NCBI RefSeq assembly: GCF_902713425.1 | Contig: NC_081230.1 | Coordinates: 10,384,143-10,448,142, forward strand | DNA length: 64,000 nt | Direction of reading: 5' to 3' | Source: Acipenser ruthenus | Taxonomy: Eukaryota > Chordata > Actinopteri > Acipenseriformes > Acipenseridae | Shown: positions 51,257-61,401 of the stretch, piece after piece | Layout: every line of letters starts with the position of its first letter | How positions within the stretch are numbered: the stretch's first letter is position 1 | Position numbers and translations under genes: made by a program | The notes under the pieces: generated by a model | What the model was told of the DNA's origin: nothing | Databases searched by the model: none | What the model saw: only the letters and a program-made list of their open reading frames with translations

Positions 51257-54200
51257 ATGTCCACTGGCACCCAGAAACCAGCGAAACGCATCAGACGGGA
51301 AAAGGCCGCTGCTCCATGCGGTAAGATCCACTGTGTTACTGGTTAACACATCAGAAACAGATGAGACTTAGAGAAATAATATTCCTCACAGAATGGAAAG
51401 GCGGTGTGACTGTGCTGGAGGCCTTTTAAAAACAGCAGTGACTCCTGCCGTTTGTAGAGTGATTAGAAAATACATAAAGTTAACAGATGTCATGCTTGAA
51501 ACACACGCCAGCCCTGCCCCTTAGTCCTGGGTTTTACAGCTACCTTCGAGTAAATGATCAGGAGCCAGGAGTTTGATGTTAAAAATATTGTTCCTCACTT
51601 ACAGTATAGCTGCATGCACAGCTCCTATTGGTAAACTTACACAGACTCAGGTGAGACTTCTTCATGCTGTGGTCAGCGGGATCAGTTCGGATTTAGCAGG
51701 GGCCTGATTGTTCAAACTCCTGACACCTACCTATACCTGAACAAGAGGAGGTCTGAAACCCAGGACTGGGTGCAGCAGCAGGGCTAGTGTGAGTTTCAAG
51801 CAAGCCTTGTCATATAATGTCATTATGGTCTTTCATTTCGTTCACAGATCTGCAGAAAGCACACAAAGCGGCCCTGTTTCCTCAGAGTCCTGTGTCTGCG
51901 GGTGACCAGTCTCTTCCCAGCAGCCCTGAACAAGCAGTTTTGAGGAACCAGTACGTGGAGCCGGTGATTGCTGTTCAGCTGGCCCCAGACAGGACCGAGT
52001 TCCTGGAGACTGGGAGACGTCTCGCGGAACTGGGGACTGGGCTGATCAGCACTGGACAACTATTCGAGAGGGACAGGGGGACCGATAAAGCCCCCAACAT
52101 CATAGCGCTGGGCGGAGTGGAAGGGATCGGAAAAACCACCGAGGTGCAGAAGCTGGCGTTCGACTGGGTCAACGGCAAGAGGCTTGAGAAGTTTGCGTTC
52201 GTGTTCCTGTTTAAATTCCGGGAGCTAAACACCCTCCAGAAGGAGGCGGTATCTCTTGTCAGTCTCATCGCCTGGCAGCACAAACACCTCAAGGGGAAGG
52301 ACTTGGGAGAAATCCTGCAGAGATCGGAATCCCTCCTGTTCGTTTTCGACGGCTTGGACCAGTACAAGCACAGCCTGGATTTCCCGAGGGAGCAGCTCTG
52401 TTCCAGCGTGGAGGAAGCAGCTCCTGTTCCCAGGCTTGTCGCCAGCCTCCTGGCCCGGGCTTTACTGAATGGCTGCTCAGTGCTCATCACAAGCCGGACG
52501 ACCTCGTCATCCCTGTCCGAACTACTGGAAGCTGGCAAAGTCGATCTCTATGCCGAGATTTACGGATTCGCCCCGGAGCAGAGGAAGAGTTTCTTTGGGA
52601 AGTTATTCAATGGCGGTCAGGTCGCCGACGAAGCTTTCCATTACGTGGAGCAGAAAGACGGCCTGTACTCCCTGTGCTTCAGCCCTTCTTTCTGTTCCAT
52701 CTTCGTCGCCGTGCTCAAGTCCCGCTCAGCTGCGCAGGAGCGAGATCTGGAAACCGTGAGTGAGATGTTCGTGAACTTCATTTGGGGCAACATGCTCCCG
52801 GCCCCAGGCAAAGCCAGAGAGAAGCGAGGCGTCCTGCTGAAAGTGGGAAAGCTGGCTTTCCACGGGGTGTCCGAAGGGCTCTCTGTGTTTTACGACGAGG
52901 ACCTGCGCTCGTTCGGCCTCACGTCTCCTGAGAGGTTCCTCCCTGGGATTTTCCAGAGAGAGAGCCTGCAGGGGCGCAGGAGCTATGCCTTTGCTGTCCC
53001 CCCCTTGCAGCAGTTTTTGGCTGCCTGTTACCTGCTACTCGACACCTCAACGGACCTCAAAGAGTTCCTCAAGAAGACGGACAGCCAAAGCGACGTCCAT
53101 TTCCAGAACCTCACGCTCTTCCTGGCAGGAATTTCCGAGCCCGCTGTATGGAAACCTGTGGATGCGACGCTGGGAAAGTTTGGGAGGGGCAGGGCGGAGA
53201 CGGTCCAGGAATGGTTGAAAGACATGGCCCAGCAGGCTCTGCGGGACAACAGGAAAAAGGAGCTTCTAACCGCCCTTCGGTTCCTCTACGAAACTCAGAA
53301 CAAGAGTTTGATAACGGCGGAGTTCGCGGAGGAGATATGTCGGAGGCTTTCGTACGGGACCTTCAGCGATCTCGATTGCGCCGTGCTGCTCTGTGTTTCC
53401 AGCTGCTGCCAAGATCTCCCGGAGTTCAGTCTACTGGGGTCCTCTTTCACAGAGACAGGCTTCAACAAACTGGTGCCGGCTTTCAGAAGCTGTCAGAAAA
53501 TTGAGTAAGTGCTGCTCACAGTTACATTTTCTAATGAAGCATCTCCTTCAGGGTAGCTTGCACGAAATGCTCCTAATGTGTTATCATAACCCACTGAAGA
53601 TGCCAACCTCATATTTTTATGTTCTGGAAACTCCTTGGGTCATATCTCACATGTAGTGTAGCGTCTTTATAGCTGGCACACTCGGGGATGGAAATAAGGT
53701 AAAAATGATTAACAGCTGGTTTCACAGACCCTGATTAGTATTAGTCTTGGACTACCTAATAGTAATTTAGGTAAAGTAATCCAAAATGACTGCTAATCTG
53801 TTAATTGAGCAGTTTAAAATAAATGTAATCTCTGACTAATCTCTGATATCTTTTTATAAATTATGTTACAGGAACGAATACAAACCTGGTAATTTTTGCC
53901 AACGAATACATTTCAAGCGGAGTTTGTTCAGACATTCAAAGGTTTGCTTTTTTTTTACAACTGCAGCTTTCTGTCCCCTAATCTCTGCAGCCTGAGGAAC
54001 TGTCGACTGACCCCAGGGAGTTGTGAGGGACTGGCCTCCACTCTCTCCTCGCAGCAGTCTCGTCTCACAGCCCTGGATCTGAATAGCAACCCCCTGGAGG
54101 ATTCTGGAATCAAACTGCTGTGTGCCGGGATGAAGGACCCAAACTGCAAAATACAGAACCTGCTGTGAGTACCCACAACTCAGTTCTCAGCTTAACCCTG

Positions 54201-57100
54201 TAAGGTAAAAATGATGCAAACTTTCTTATTTTTGCAATGAGGTGCACAAAACAACGTTTACATGTACTGACAGATTGGGTCTGGTCATGCAAATGGTCCC
54301 CAGTACTGTAAAATGCTCTACAGCTGTGTCTTATCAGGATATAGGGTGATCACATCAAACACATGTCAAGTAAACGAATGTTTCAGCTAACGAGTTATAT
54401 TCCTTGTAATAACACCCCACATATATTATCTGCATTGGGAGATGTTGGGAAGCTCACTTGAAACCCTTTCCGGTCATAACTTGCCTCCCGATCTCTGCAG
54501 GCTGAGGGGTTGCTGCTTCACGGCTGCTTGCTGTGAGGATCTCGCCGCTGCCCTCAGTACAAACCACTCAAGCCTGATGGAGCTGGATCTGAGCTTCAAC
54601 CAACTGGGGGATTCAGGAGTGAAGCATCTGTCTGCTGGGCTGAGGGATCCGAACTGCAAGCTGGAGAAGCTGGGGTGGGTCCTTCATATTCGTGGTTTCC
54701 GTGCAGTAAATAATCATTTGTGTTGAGGCATATTCTTTCAAAATGGAAACATCGAAAATCCTTTCATTCTGAAGCATGTGTACATTATTATAGATAACTA
54801 CTGAAGAAAGGAGGGCAGCTACAGCGGAATGTTATTTTCTTTGGGGATGTCGTTCATGCATTGGTTTCCTTGACGTCTTTTTGACAGTTGTTTATAAATT
54901 CTCTTGTAAGAATGAATCCGAACATGGTATTCTTGCCAGCTCCAGGCAATGTTTGTTTGAATATTCCCATCATTGTCGCATCTTTAGCTGTAATAATTAA
55001 TTTATGTGCTTGACTGAGGTCTGTGTCTTATCAAAATGGTTCAAATAACCCAGATGATCTCCGCAGGCTGAGCAGCTGTGAACTGACAGCTCGGGGCTGT
55101 GAGGACCTCGCCTCGGCCCTGCGCTGCAGCCACACCCGCCTCCACACGCTCTGCCTGAGAGCGAATGAACTGGAGGATTCAGGGCTGAAGTGGCTGTCTG
55201 CTGCAATGATGGATCCCAACTGTAAACTACAGGATCTGGAGTAAGTAAACCAGGCTCTTGGGTGGTGGGGAACAGGAGCTGGGAGGTGAAAAGGCATGAG
55301 AGGTTAGTGTGTGTGCCAACTGCGCCTCTCTCCTTTTTCCAGGTTTAAATAATTCAGACCCTACAGAGACAATCTGCTCACCAGTTTATTCCATCCCTGG
55401 TTTTACTACAAGTTTAATAAGACACAACTGAGCATGTTACCATTACACTGTGACTAATCAAGCTCGTAGTAAAACCAGGAATGGGTAAAATTGCTATGCA
55501 CAAGGAGTCCATCCCTGTAATATAAAAACTCAATGACACATTTTTCTTTCTATTACAGTCCCAGACTTATGTTCAAAATACGTTTTGTCATTGAATTAAC
55601 GTTGAGGCTATTTCTTGATTCCGCAGGCTGTTTGATTGCTGCCTCACCACTGAATGCTGTCAGGGTTTAGCTTCGGCTCTGCAGGCAAAGCACTCCCTCC
55701 TGAGAAGGCTGGAGTTGGGGATCAATGAGCTGGGCAACGCAGGTGCGAGGCTGCTGTGCACTGCTCTGGAGCAGCCAGACTGCAAGGTGGAGAGTCTGGG
55801 GTGAGTAACTGCAACAGACGGAGGAACACTTTCTTTCCCTGCTCCTTTGCACCAAGGCCATGCTTTGCAGTGCAGATTTTCACGGTAAACGAGATCTCAG
55901 GTTTGTTGTGTCCTCTGTCTCCCCACAGGCTATCTCACTGCGAGCTCACCTCGGAGCTCTGCCAGGATATTGCCTCGGTTCTGTGTTCCGATCACTGCCG
56001 ACTGAGACAGCTGGAGCTGGCGGTGAACAAACTGGGGGACTCCGGGGTGAAAGTGCTGTGCGCTGCTTTGAGGAACCCCAACTGCAAACTGGAGACCCTA
56101 AAGTGAATAAACCTTTCTAATGACACGTAGGACAGGACAGGACAGAACAGGACAGAGGATAGTCACTGCTGGCGTATTACAACTCTATAGTATCTCAAAA
56201 AACAGAAGCCATGAGAGGAGAAACAGACTTAGAATTGTTTAACAATTTTTCCCAATGTTTCCTTTAAAAAAAACATTTTTACTGATTATATCCCTATTTT
56301 AACATTTGTAAAATAAACTCAGAAAAATTTCTGGGGAAAATGTGTTAAGATAAAAACTGAAAATGCGGAACGCTACATAAGAGACAGGGTCATAATCACT
56401 TATTATAAGTCATGTTTTTAGGAATGAAAGGAATCTAACGCCTGTACCTCCTTCCAGCCTGGACCTCACCAGTCTCACAGATACCTGTGTGGGGGATCTC
56501 TCCTCGGCTCTCACTGCAAGCCGGACCCTGTCTGTCCTGGATCTGAGCAACAATGGATTCACAGACGCCTCGGTCCCGGCATTCAGACAGATGATAGCGG
56601 CCAGCACCCTGAAAGAAATCCTGTAAGTGTCTGCGACGCTCTATATGCTTCATGCAGTGTTGGGACCCTACAGAACTCAGAGCGTGCAGAATTCATCTGA
56701 AGGGGTGGGTGGGCGGGGGGTGCATTATTTAGATTTTTTTTGGAGGAAGAAGGTGGTGATTCAAGGCTTTTCTCTGTTGTGATCCGAGACACACATAAAA
56801 AACCAGAGGATGTAGTCTGTACCTAATGTATGAACCATGATCTTGTATTGAGAGATGCCATCCAATACTTACTGTACACAAACACAGCTGAGGTCTTGGT
56901 ATCCCTGTGTTTATATTCCTTGAGAAAGGTCCCCAGTCTCCCCAAGGATTTGCCAATAAATAACTTGGCATTCAAGGACTTGACTTTGCAAACTTTCTAC
57001 CTGCTTTGTGTCTTTCAGCTTGTCGGAGGCAGACTTTTCTGAAGAGAGCCTGGATGTCCTGCTTGAGCTGGACACCCCCGGAAGGCACATCTCTCTGTAA
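51257..57100 (+). CDS. NLR protein (NACHT plus RI-type leucine-rich repeats), 9 coding exons
   Basis: A NOD-like receptor, a family of cytosolic or nuclear nucleotide-binding sensors and regulators in immunity. Exons: 51257-51320, 51848-53504, 53991-54164, 54501-54674, 55067-55240, 55627-55800, 55929-56102, 56458-56622, 57019-57100. All are GT-AG, phases close, and the product is 945 aa. Exon 2 holds the whole NACHT/winged-helix block, as in other NLRs: Walker [11 protein letters not shown] (110-119), Walker [11 protein letters not shown] (184-193), sensor ITSR (Arg 238) and winged helix [13 protein letters not shown] (402-414). Five LRR exons are each exactly 174 bp, followed by 165 and 82 bp; the repeats have the ribonuclease-inhibitor pattern LxLxxNxLxDSGxKxL. 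I see no PYD, CARD, FISNA or B30.2. Residues 7-16, [10 protein letters not shown], resemble a nuclear localisation signal. No stops or frameshifts. It is NLRP/NLRC3-like, but I cannot name an orthologue. Confidence 0.92.
54196..54305. mobile_element. piggyBac-like MITE (family P), partial, in an NLR intron
   Basis: TTAA (54192-54195) is followed by CCCTGTAAGG. The interior TGCAATGAGGTGCACAAAAC and ACTGACAGATTGGGTCTGGT is the reverse complement of the middle of the copies at 10780 and 22426. The right end is unclear. Confidence 0.6.
55378..55517. mobile_element. Family A MITE, copy 11, in an NLR intron
   Basis: The middle runs in reverse sense (ACACAACTGAGCATGTTACC). The right arm is AAAACCAGGAATGGGTAAAA and the end CATCCCTG. 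The left end is eroded. Confidence 0.75.
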
Positions 57101-58219
57101 AGAATTCGCTACTCCGGGACTTTAAAGAACGCTTGAAATGTATATGTTACAGAATGTTTCCACGTCGTTAACAAAAGCAGCACCAATCAAACTGTATTAA
57201 TAATCCAGATAAACATGTTCTTTTTATTAAAGTTAGCGAGGAGGAGGGCCCGGTTTGATCAGCTATCATATCATTGTAACCAGAACATTCCTGCAGTTTG
57301 GTATGCAAGCATGCAGAAGTCAAGATGTTTGTTCAATATCCTGTACTGAAGCCGTATAGGGGCTGCTTAACTATACTTAACACTGCGTGTGGCTTCATTA
57401 CTATCATCATTGATGTTAATATTATCGGGAGGCGGTCGCACTTGCATACTGTACTTGTACGTCACACGGTAGAGTTATGCATGTTCTAGAGAACGGCTTG
57501 TCAAGTTGGGATGAAACCTGAAAAGCAGCTTCTTTAGACTGTGGGGGTATATAAAGGAATCTGTCTTTCTGTCTGCCTGCCCGCCTCTCTGTCTGTCTGT
57601 GTGCATACTGTGGCTGCAGGGCCCCTATATCAATCGTTTCATGTTACGTATGTGGTTGATTTTTAATTTACAGTCGTGATGCGAGGGGTGGATGTCGCCG
57701 AATTGCTTGTTTATTTTGAATGAGTTTCAATAAAACCATTTTACAGTCAATATGTGTAGTGCGTGATTTCCCATAATATTGATTTCCAAAGAAACAAAGA
57801 GGGGAAATGGAATTGAAAACGATCTACTTTAACTAGTTATAATATTTATTTCTTACTTTTTTTATTTTTACTTTTACAGATAAATACATTTATGATTTAC
57901 AAATATTCAGAGGGAGGAGCGGGCTTGAAAACGTATTAGTAGAGGATAGGGAAGCTGTAGTTCAAGTTTCATAATTTTAACCGTGCAATTAAATTATGCA
58001 GCAGAAGAAATTGGGAAATTGTCGTTATGTGGTCGACATTTTGCGTAACATTTTCATGTTTGCAACTCAAAAGAATTACACGTCATGATTATTTATTATT
58101 GTTTTATTTTTCAAAAATAGCTATTTGTATTTTGATTGTAATAAAGTTCTTTCAAATGAAAGCATATTTACTATATACTATCTAAAATAACATAAAATAA
58201 CAATTACTATAAAAAGTAC
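57101..58219. other. NLR 3' UTR and intergenic, nothing else recognised
   Basis: After the NLR stop comes roughly 650 bp of likely 3' UTR, with a short TCTG/CCTG-type pyrimidine stretch near 57560-57600, then AT-rich sequence up to the tRNA. No coding or repeat family was identified. Confidence 0.5.
57729..57734 (+). terminator. Poly(A) signal AATAAA of the NLR gene
   Basis: The hexamer lies 629 bp after the stop codon in TTTCAATAAAACC, and GT-rich sequence (TATGTGTAGTGCGTG) follows within about 20-35 bp. This is the best candidate for the NLR 3' end. An ATTAAA at about 57226 is a weaker alternative. Confidence 0.6.
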
Positions 58220-58293
58220 TGGCCCGTACGGGGATCGAACCCGCGACCTTGGCGTTATTAGCACCACGCTCTAACCAACTGAGCTAACCGGCC
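58220..58293 (-). tRNA. tRNA-Ile (anticodon AAU)
   Basis: The minus strand reads GGCCGGTTAGCTCAGTTGGT through GTGGTGCTAATAACGCCAAG to GGGTTCGATCCCCGTACGGGCCA. The acceptor stem pairs, the A box (TTAGCTCAGTTGG) and B box (GGTTCGATCCC) are canonical, and the anticodon loop is GCTAATAAC. As I recall it, this is the human tRNA-Ile-AAT sequence base for base. A T5 tract (AAAAA at 58211-58215 on the plus strand) four bases downstream is the Pol III terminator. No intron. It should be functional. Confidence 0.98.
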
Positions 58294-58495
58294 GGAACGC
58301 AGCAGTGTTCTATACTATGTACCCACATGTTTTTTTTTTTTAAATGCTATTTACAGTAGAATACATTATATTGTTGAATACAACGTACGCCCTTCACATT
58401 GATAGGTACAATATTTGAACTAGGCCTACATTTAAGTAACAATCGACATCAACACAGTTTTAATTTCGTACTTTTTTTCTTTCTCGAGTTTTCAG

Positions 58496-58579
58496 GCTGT
58501 ATATTTTGTCCCTTCAACCGTCCCGTACCTCCAAATCACGTGTGCAAGTACCATTCTGACATTGAAGTCGAGCAACGAG
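58496..58579 (+). other. Candidate exon of unknown gene or 5' exon of cox14
   Basis: A strong polypyrimidine tract and TTTTCAG precede it, and CGAG|GTAAGA follows, close to perfect splice signals around 84 bp. A second donor, GAG|GTAAGA, lies 14 bp further at 58594. Two of three frames are open; one gives CIFCPFNRPVPPNHVCKYHS, which I cannot match. It sits 1.3 kb upstream of the cox14 coding exon on the same strand, so a cox14 leader exon is the simplest reading. It could also be a chance pair of signals. Confidence 0.3.
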
Positions 58580-58911
58580 GTAAGATCATAGAGGTAAGAT
58601 TTTACAAAATTCCCTAAATCTGACAATAAGTTTGAAGAATGGTTAAAAAAAAAAAAAATCATTTCAAACGTCGTTGTGTGTACTTGTGATACGTTATTAA
58701 CAAATGCATTTCGTTATTTTTGACATTTTTCACGCACTGCTAGTGTGTTTACAAAGACATTTTCTGACATTTTCCGTTTTTCACAACTAGCAGTACAGCC
58801 TTCGCTAGTGTCGTGACTTTGAGGAGAAACACTGTCATCGTTTCCACAACAAACACACATGATTAATATTTGAGTCTTTTAAATACAAAATAACGTGTAC
58901 CAACCTTTCTA

Positions 58912-59060
58912 ACTCATGGCAATAGGACTCCTATTGCATCGCAGTGTCACCCATTCCAGCTGCTTGATTAGCCACAGTGTACAAACAAGCTCATGCCTTA
59001 TTAAACTCCTAGCCGAGCCGGGAATGGATCAAACTGCTGTGCAACAGGAGGCTTATTTCT
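58912..59060. mobile_element. Family A MITE, copy 12
   Basis: The left arm is GGACTCCTATTGCATCGCAG and the right arm is GGGAATGGATCAAACTGCTG, ending near GGCTTATTTCTAG. There is a small deletion after the left arm (CCAGCTGCTTGATTAGCC). Confidence 0.75.
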
Positions 59061-59199
59061 AGTTTTGTTTGAAATACTCCCGATGAAATATTCACTTCGT
59101 GTTTGTCGGTGTAATTCGTATAATCCAGACTCGGTGTGTGTCGGAAGTGAATTATGACGCAATGCACGAGTCGGGGCTCGATTGGGACTGTATTACTTG

Positions 59200-59481
59200 C
59201 AGGGTCGGGTCAAGTCCAATTCCCTTTTAATCAATCCCAACACATCACTGGTCTTAATTGCAATGAGCAGCATTCTGTTAAAATGAGCTTCTCACAGTGG
59301 CAACAAATCACTTCAATTGTTCAGTCACCGTTAGTCAAATAAATGGGCTTCATATGAAAGCAGCTGAACAATCGCACCAATTATTATCTCTAAAATATCA
59401 ATTCCAGTTACTTTGAAGGAATTGGAACTGGGAATTGATTTGGAAATGGAAATTGAAAAACAGGAATTGACCTCCACCCTG
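59200..59481. mobile_element. hAT-like MITE (family C), 282 bp, with target duplication
   Basis: It starts CAGGGTCGGGTCAAGTCCAA and ends GGAATTGACCTCCACCCTG, inverted ends. The flanks are ATTACTTG (59192-59199) and ATTACCTG (59482-59489), an 8-bp duplication with one mismatch. The AATT-rich interior matches the copy at 25558-25884. No coding capacity. Confidence 0.82.
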
Positions 59482-59861
59482 ATTACCTGTAACCCAGGAA
59501 GTGTCGTGCTTCACCCTAGTAAAAAAAAAAAAAAAAAAGTGATGTCGTTTCCATGTGGTGTAATGTGTTTATATCATGTGGAAATGAAATCACATTGAAA
59601 TAAACTATACCATTGAATTATTCAGCGGTGCAAGGTCGTCTTCACTCCGGAGACATCAATGTGTATCGCACAGCACCCGATGCGACAGTCTACACATTTC
59701 TAAACTAAAAAGAAAAAAAGCACTGTAGCAGTTTTCGATGATGATTTTATTTGTTATATGTATTTGATTGTTGTCATGACATTTAATAAAACATTTCTGG
59801 GGGGGGGGGGGCTCTGAAAGGAGAGGCCGGTTGGTGTGTGTGTAACTCAGGTTGTTGTTAA

Positions 59862-59890
59862 TGACGTGTGTGTGTGTGTGTGTGTGTGTT
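59862..59890. repeat. (TG)n microsatellite at the cox14 splice acceptor
   Basis: The TG tract runs up to GTTGCTGCGCAG, the acceptor of the cox14 coding exon. It takes the place of a normal polypyrimidine tract. Confidence 0.9.
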
Positions 59891-59909
59891 GCTGCGCAGG
59901 TTCGTCGCC

Positions 59910-60083
59910 ATGGTTTTTGGGAAGCGGATCGCTGACGTGGGGTACCGCGTGTTCTCGGGCACCATGATGCTGCTCACGGTCTACGGCGGGTATCTGTGCA
60001 CCATGCGAGGCTATCGCTACTACCAGCGGCAGAAACTACTACAGGAAGCTGCAGAGAACCAATCGGAGATCCTCAAGGACTGA
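59910..60083 (+). CDS. cox14: COX14, cytochrome c oxidase assembly factor
   Basis: COX14 is a small single-pass inner mitochondrial membrane protein needed for early assembly of complex IV; with COA3 it stabilises newly made COX1. The single coding exon encodes 57 aa, the same length as human. MVFGKRIADVGYRVFSGTMM followed by LLTVYGGYLC aligns with the human MPTGKQLADIGYKTFSTSMM and LLTVYGGYLC (from memory). The hydrophobic stretch at about residues 15-36 is the membrane span; the charged tail follows. CGCCATGGTT is a strong start context. The exon begins at the acceptor CTGCGCAG, so the 5' UTR is split, as in mammals. It is convergent with cers5, about 1.15 kb between stop codons, the same arrangement as in human. 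Confidence 0.95.
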   Translation: MVFGKRIADVGYRVFSGTMMLLTVYGGYLCTMRGYRYYQRQKLLQEAAENQSEILKD

Positions 60084-60106
60084 CGCCACCCTGGCCTGTC
60101 CCACCC

Positions 60107-60111
<5 letters not shown>

Positions 60112-60170
<59 letters not shown>
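60112..60170. repeat. (TA)n microsatellite in the cox14 3' UTR
   Basis: About 28 TA units starting 29 bp past the cox14 stop. Transcribed, they would form a long AU hairpin. Confidence 0.95.
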
Positions 60171-61236
60171 TGTATGTTCCATTTGCTCTGGAAGGATGCA
60201 GCAGTAACACAACCATGCCAACAGACTTGTAAAATATGTATTGCCAGAGGGATTTACAGTACAGCACTGCAAGCTCCAAAATAAGCTTGCATCCAGGATA
60301 AAGGGACTGTTGGTATGTTTGCAGGCTCCAAGCATTTGGGCTTTTACAGTAATGTGTCTCGTTGCTGATTTTGCCTGGCACCCCAGTGCTGTGTGTGTGT
60401 GTGACTTGCACTTTGTCTGTGTTACCAGGGTCACAGAATGGAAACCCAAATGATTAAATGTGTTTTTTTTTCTATGCAGTTTTCCTTTCTGGTAGACAAG
60501 CACTTTTTCTGCAATGCTACAGGATCTCTCCTCGTGCACACACACATTTAGATCTCTGTGCGATTTTCTGATTTCTTGTTTTTGAGAGAGATCTGCTCTA
60601 CACTGTATAGTAATACATAAATGAAAGCAGGCTTGCCCTGGTAGGGTTACTGTATCGTGTTCAACAGGGGCGGCCAAAGCTGGCTCTTCCACTCCTGGTC
60701 TTTGTTCCAACTCTGTTCTAAATTGTTCAGTTGAAACAAATAAACCTCCATCCAGATCCAGAAGTGGTTCATGTTACTGTCTGTTAAACCTGGAGTGGAG
60801 TAATGGCCCTCCAGGAGCAGGATTGGAGACCCCTGCTCTGTACAGTAGAATTCACTCTCACTAAAGCTATGGGTCAGCTGGGGTACTGAAGTACTCACAA
60901 ACTCACCCCAGAACTTCACAGGCTCAAAACAGGCAGATTGGTTTAATAATAATAGCAGTAATTTTTCTTTTAATCTGTCTCCAAACAAAAAACAAACAAA
61001 ACAAACAACAAGTACATAACGGCAAGTACACACAACATAAACACGGCTTTGAACTACTCAGCTTGATAAAAAGGGCCCAACAACAGAAGCGGAGTGCTGC
61101 TCTTCGTCCCATCTTTAAAATTGTCACTGTTTTGCCCTCCCCTCTCTGGTCCCGTCTGAGACGTTCTCATGCTTTCTCAGTCCTTTGGGGATAAATGTTT
61201 ATTGATCGGGGGTGATTAGGGACCCCCCCCCCCCTT
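60171..61236. other. Convergent 3' flanks of cox14 and cers5
   Basis: No coding sequence recognised. For cox14, candidate poly(A) hexamers are ATTAAA at 60453-60458 and AATAAA at 60739-60744. The second would lie inside a MITE. For cers5 (minus), an AATAAA (TTTATT at 61198-61203) is only about 35 bp past the stop. A C-rich run sits at 61222-61234. Confidence 0.45.
60665..60835. mobile_element. hAT-like MITE (family B), diverged
   Basis: It starts CAGGGGCGGCCAAAGCTGGC and ends GATTGGAGACCCCTG. The ends resemble the family B element at 21166. Flanking 8-mers do not match, so it is old. Confidence 0.55.
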
Positions 61237-61401
61237 TTAGTGTTCCTGTGCCCATGTCCCCAGGGTCAGGTGGCCGTTGGTTCCGTTCTCCCCTTTAGTG
61301 GTCGGGTGTCTGTGGATGACCGCTGGCTTCCTGGGGTCCTTGACCACCTGCTCGTCCTCGTCCGAGCTGCTTTCTATGTCGCTGCGGTCATCCTTGGAGA
61401 C
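61237..61401 (-). CDS. cers5: Ceramide synthase, last coding exon (probable cers5)
   Basis: Ceramide synthases are ER membrane enzymes that N-acylate sphingoid bases. This exon encodes the cytosolic C-terminal tail only: VSKDDRSDIESSSDEDEQ and then a variable region ending GTWAQEH and a TAA stop. The KDDRSDIESSS(D/E)E motif is the conserved casein-kinase-2 phosphorylation cluster of CERS5 and CERS6, and the end resembles the SYWAEE end of human CERS5. The acceptor TCTTCTAG precedes it in phase 0; 54 codons plus stop. Neighbouring cox14 in convergent orientation supports cers5 over cers6. The rest of the gene lies beyond the right edge; I saw no further exon up to 64000. Confidence 0.85.
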   Translation of the reverse strand, partial: VSKDDRSDIESSSDEDEQVVKDPRKPAVIHRHPTTKGENGTNGHLTLGTWAQEH

